DNA from: an uncultured Alphaproteobacteria bacterium
Lineage (GTDB): Bacteria; Pseudomonadota; Alphaproteobacteria; MPNO01; UBA2964
NCBI GenBank assembly: GCA_951812775.1
Contig: OX638326.1
Location: forward strand, 1,314,335 to 1,378,334
Direction: 5' to 3'
Length of the DNA stretch: 64,000 nucleotides
Position numbers and translations under genes: made by a program. The notes under the pieces were generated by a model, which worked only from the letters and a program-made list of their open reading frames with translations, was not told the DNA's origin and did no database searches. Below, one piece after another: positions 63,919-64,000 of the stretch; the first letter of the stretch is position 1, and each line of letters begins with the position of its first letter.

Positions 63919-64000
63919 CGGTGAAGACCACGCTGAATTTCAATATAGTCCGGATCTTCTGGCCCCAAAATTCCGTGACGGATAAAGAAATCGATATTCA
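63915..64000 (-). CDS. C-terminal end of a gene cut by the window edge
   Basis: On the minus strand a frame enters at the right edge and ends at TGA 63915-63917, overlapping the glycosylase start by 4 bases. The 28 visible residues include FFIRHGILGPEDPDYIEIQRG. No family can be named from this piece. Confidence 0.55.
   Translation of the reverse strand, partial: NIDFFIRHGILGPEDPDYIEIQRGLHR

Noticed and set aside
1..64000. Prophage, integrative element or insertion sequence
   Set aside because: No integrase, transposase, terminal inverted repeats or target duplications were found; the tRNA-Leu at 46148 has no integrase beside it and no second partial copy was noticed.
1..64000. CRISPR array
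   Set aside because: No regularly spaced repeats; the only direct repeats are the contiguous tandem duplications.

Overview
The window looks like chromosome of a heterotrophic alphaproteobacterium, probably a marine or soil Rhodospirillales-like lineage. This is an inference from gene content: TRAP and DMT carriers, di-iron Coq7, an ars locus with an aquaporin, a zur-znuCB locus, molybdenum hydroxylases, and no selenium, phage or IS genes. Genes are dense with short gaps. No intergenic stretch longer than about 300 bases was found, and there is no CRISPR array or rRNA. One tRNA-Leu(CAA) is present.

Layout. 0-14 kb: a broken peptidoglycan-binding-like gene, then a minus-strand UbiD decarboxylase with a TRAP transporter (two tandem binding proteins), divergent from a plus-strand molybdenum hydroxylase (coxMSL-like), enoyl-CoA hydratase and two amidohydrolases. 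14-20 kb: GST, FMN alpha-hydroxy-acid dehydrogenase, chemoreceptor, and a di-heme peroxidase with two cupredoxins. 20-25 kb: a second UbiD, divergent from an amidohydrolase / YtkA-like / di-heme peroxidase operon. 25-29 kb: zinc uptake (zur-znuC-znuB) and arsenic resistance (arsR-arsC-aqpS, arsC broken). 29-36 kb: a third UbiD, divergent from a VOC / FAD dehydrogenase / AbrB permease operon. 36-46 kb: a catabolic mixture (SDR, alpha/beta hydrolases, GST, hotdog thioesterases, AKR, LLM oxidoreductase), a glycosyltransferase split by duplications, and a methyltransferase. 46-53 kb: housekeeping-like genes (tRNA, YqaA, DsbB, Coq7, cytochrome c', BisC-like reductase) and a VOC / DLH / TauD operon. 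53-61 kb: a fourth UbiD with an EamA carrier, divergent from a second coxMSL-like operon with an SGNH protein and a DUF427 protein. 61-64 kb: HNH nuclease, VOC, esterase, AlkA-like glycosylase and the tail of another gene.

The main biological signal is four UbiD-family (prenylated-FMN) decarboxylases, all on the minus strand. Each is head-to-head with a plus-strand operon that contains, or probably contains, an oxidoreductase. Two of them form nearly the same module: UbiD plus a transporter on one strand, a three-subunit molybdenum hydroxylase plus hydrolases on the other. This suggests uptake, (de)carboxylation and hydroxylation of carboxylated aromatic or heteroaromatic compounds; the substrates cannot be read from sequence. 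No UbiX (prFMN synthase) is in the window.

The second signal is an unusual load of lesions: three perfect tandem duplications (17, 104 and 327 bp), one probable in-frame deletion, several one-base homopolymer frameshifts, an in-frame TAG, and loss of a GDS nucleophile. They mean either recent gene decay by replication slippage or errors in the assembly. The genes concerned are marked.
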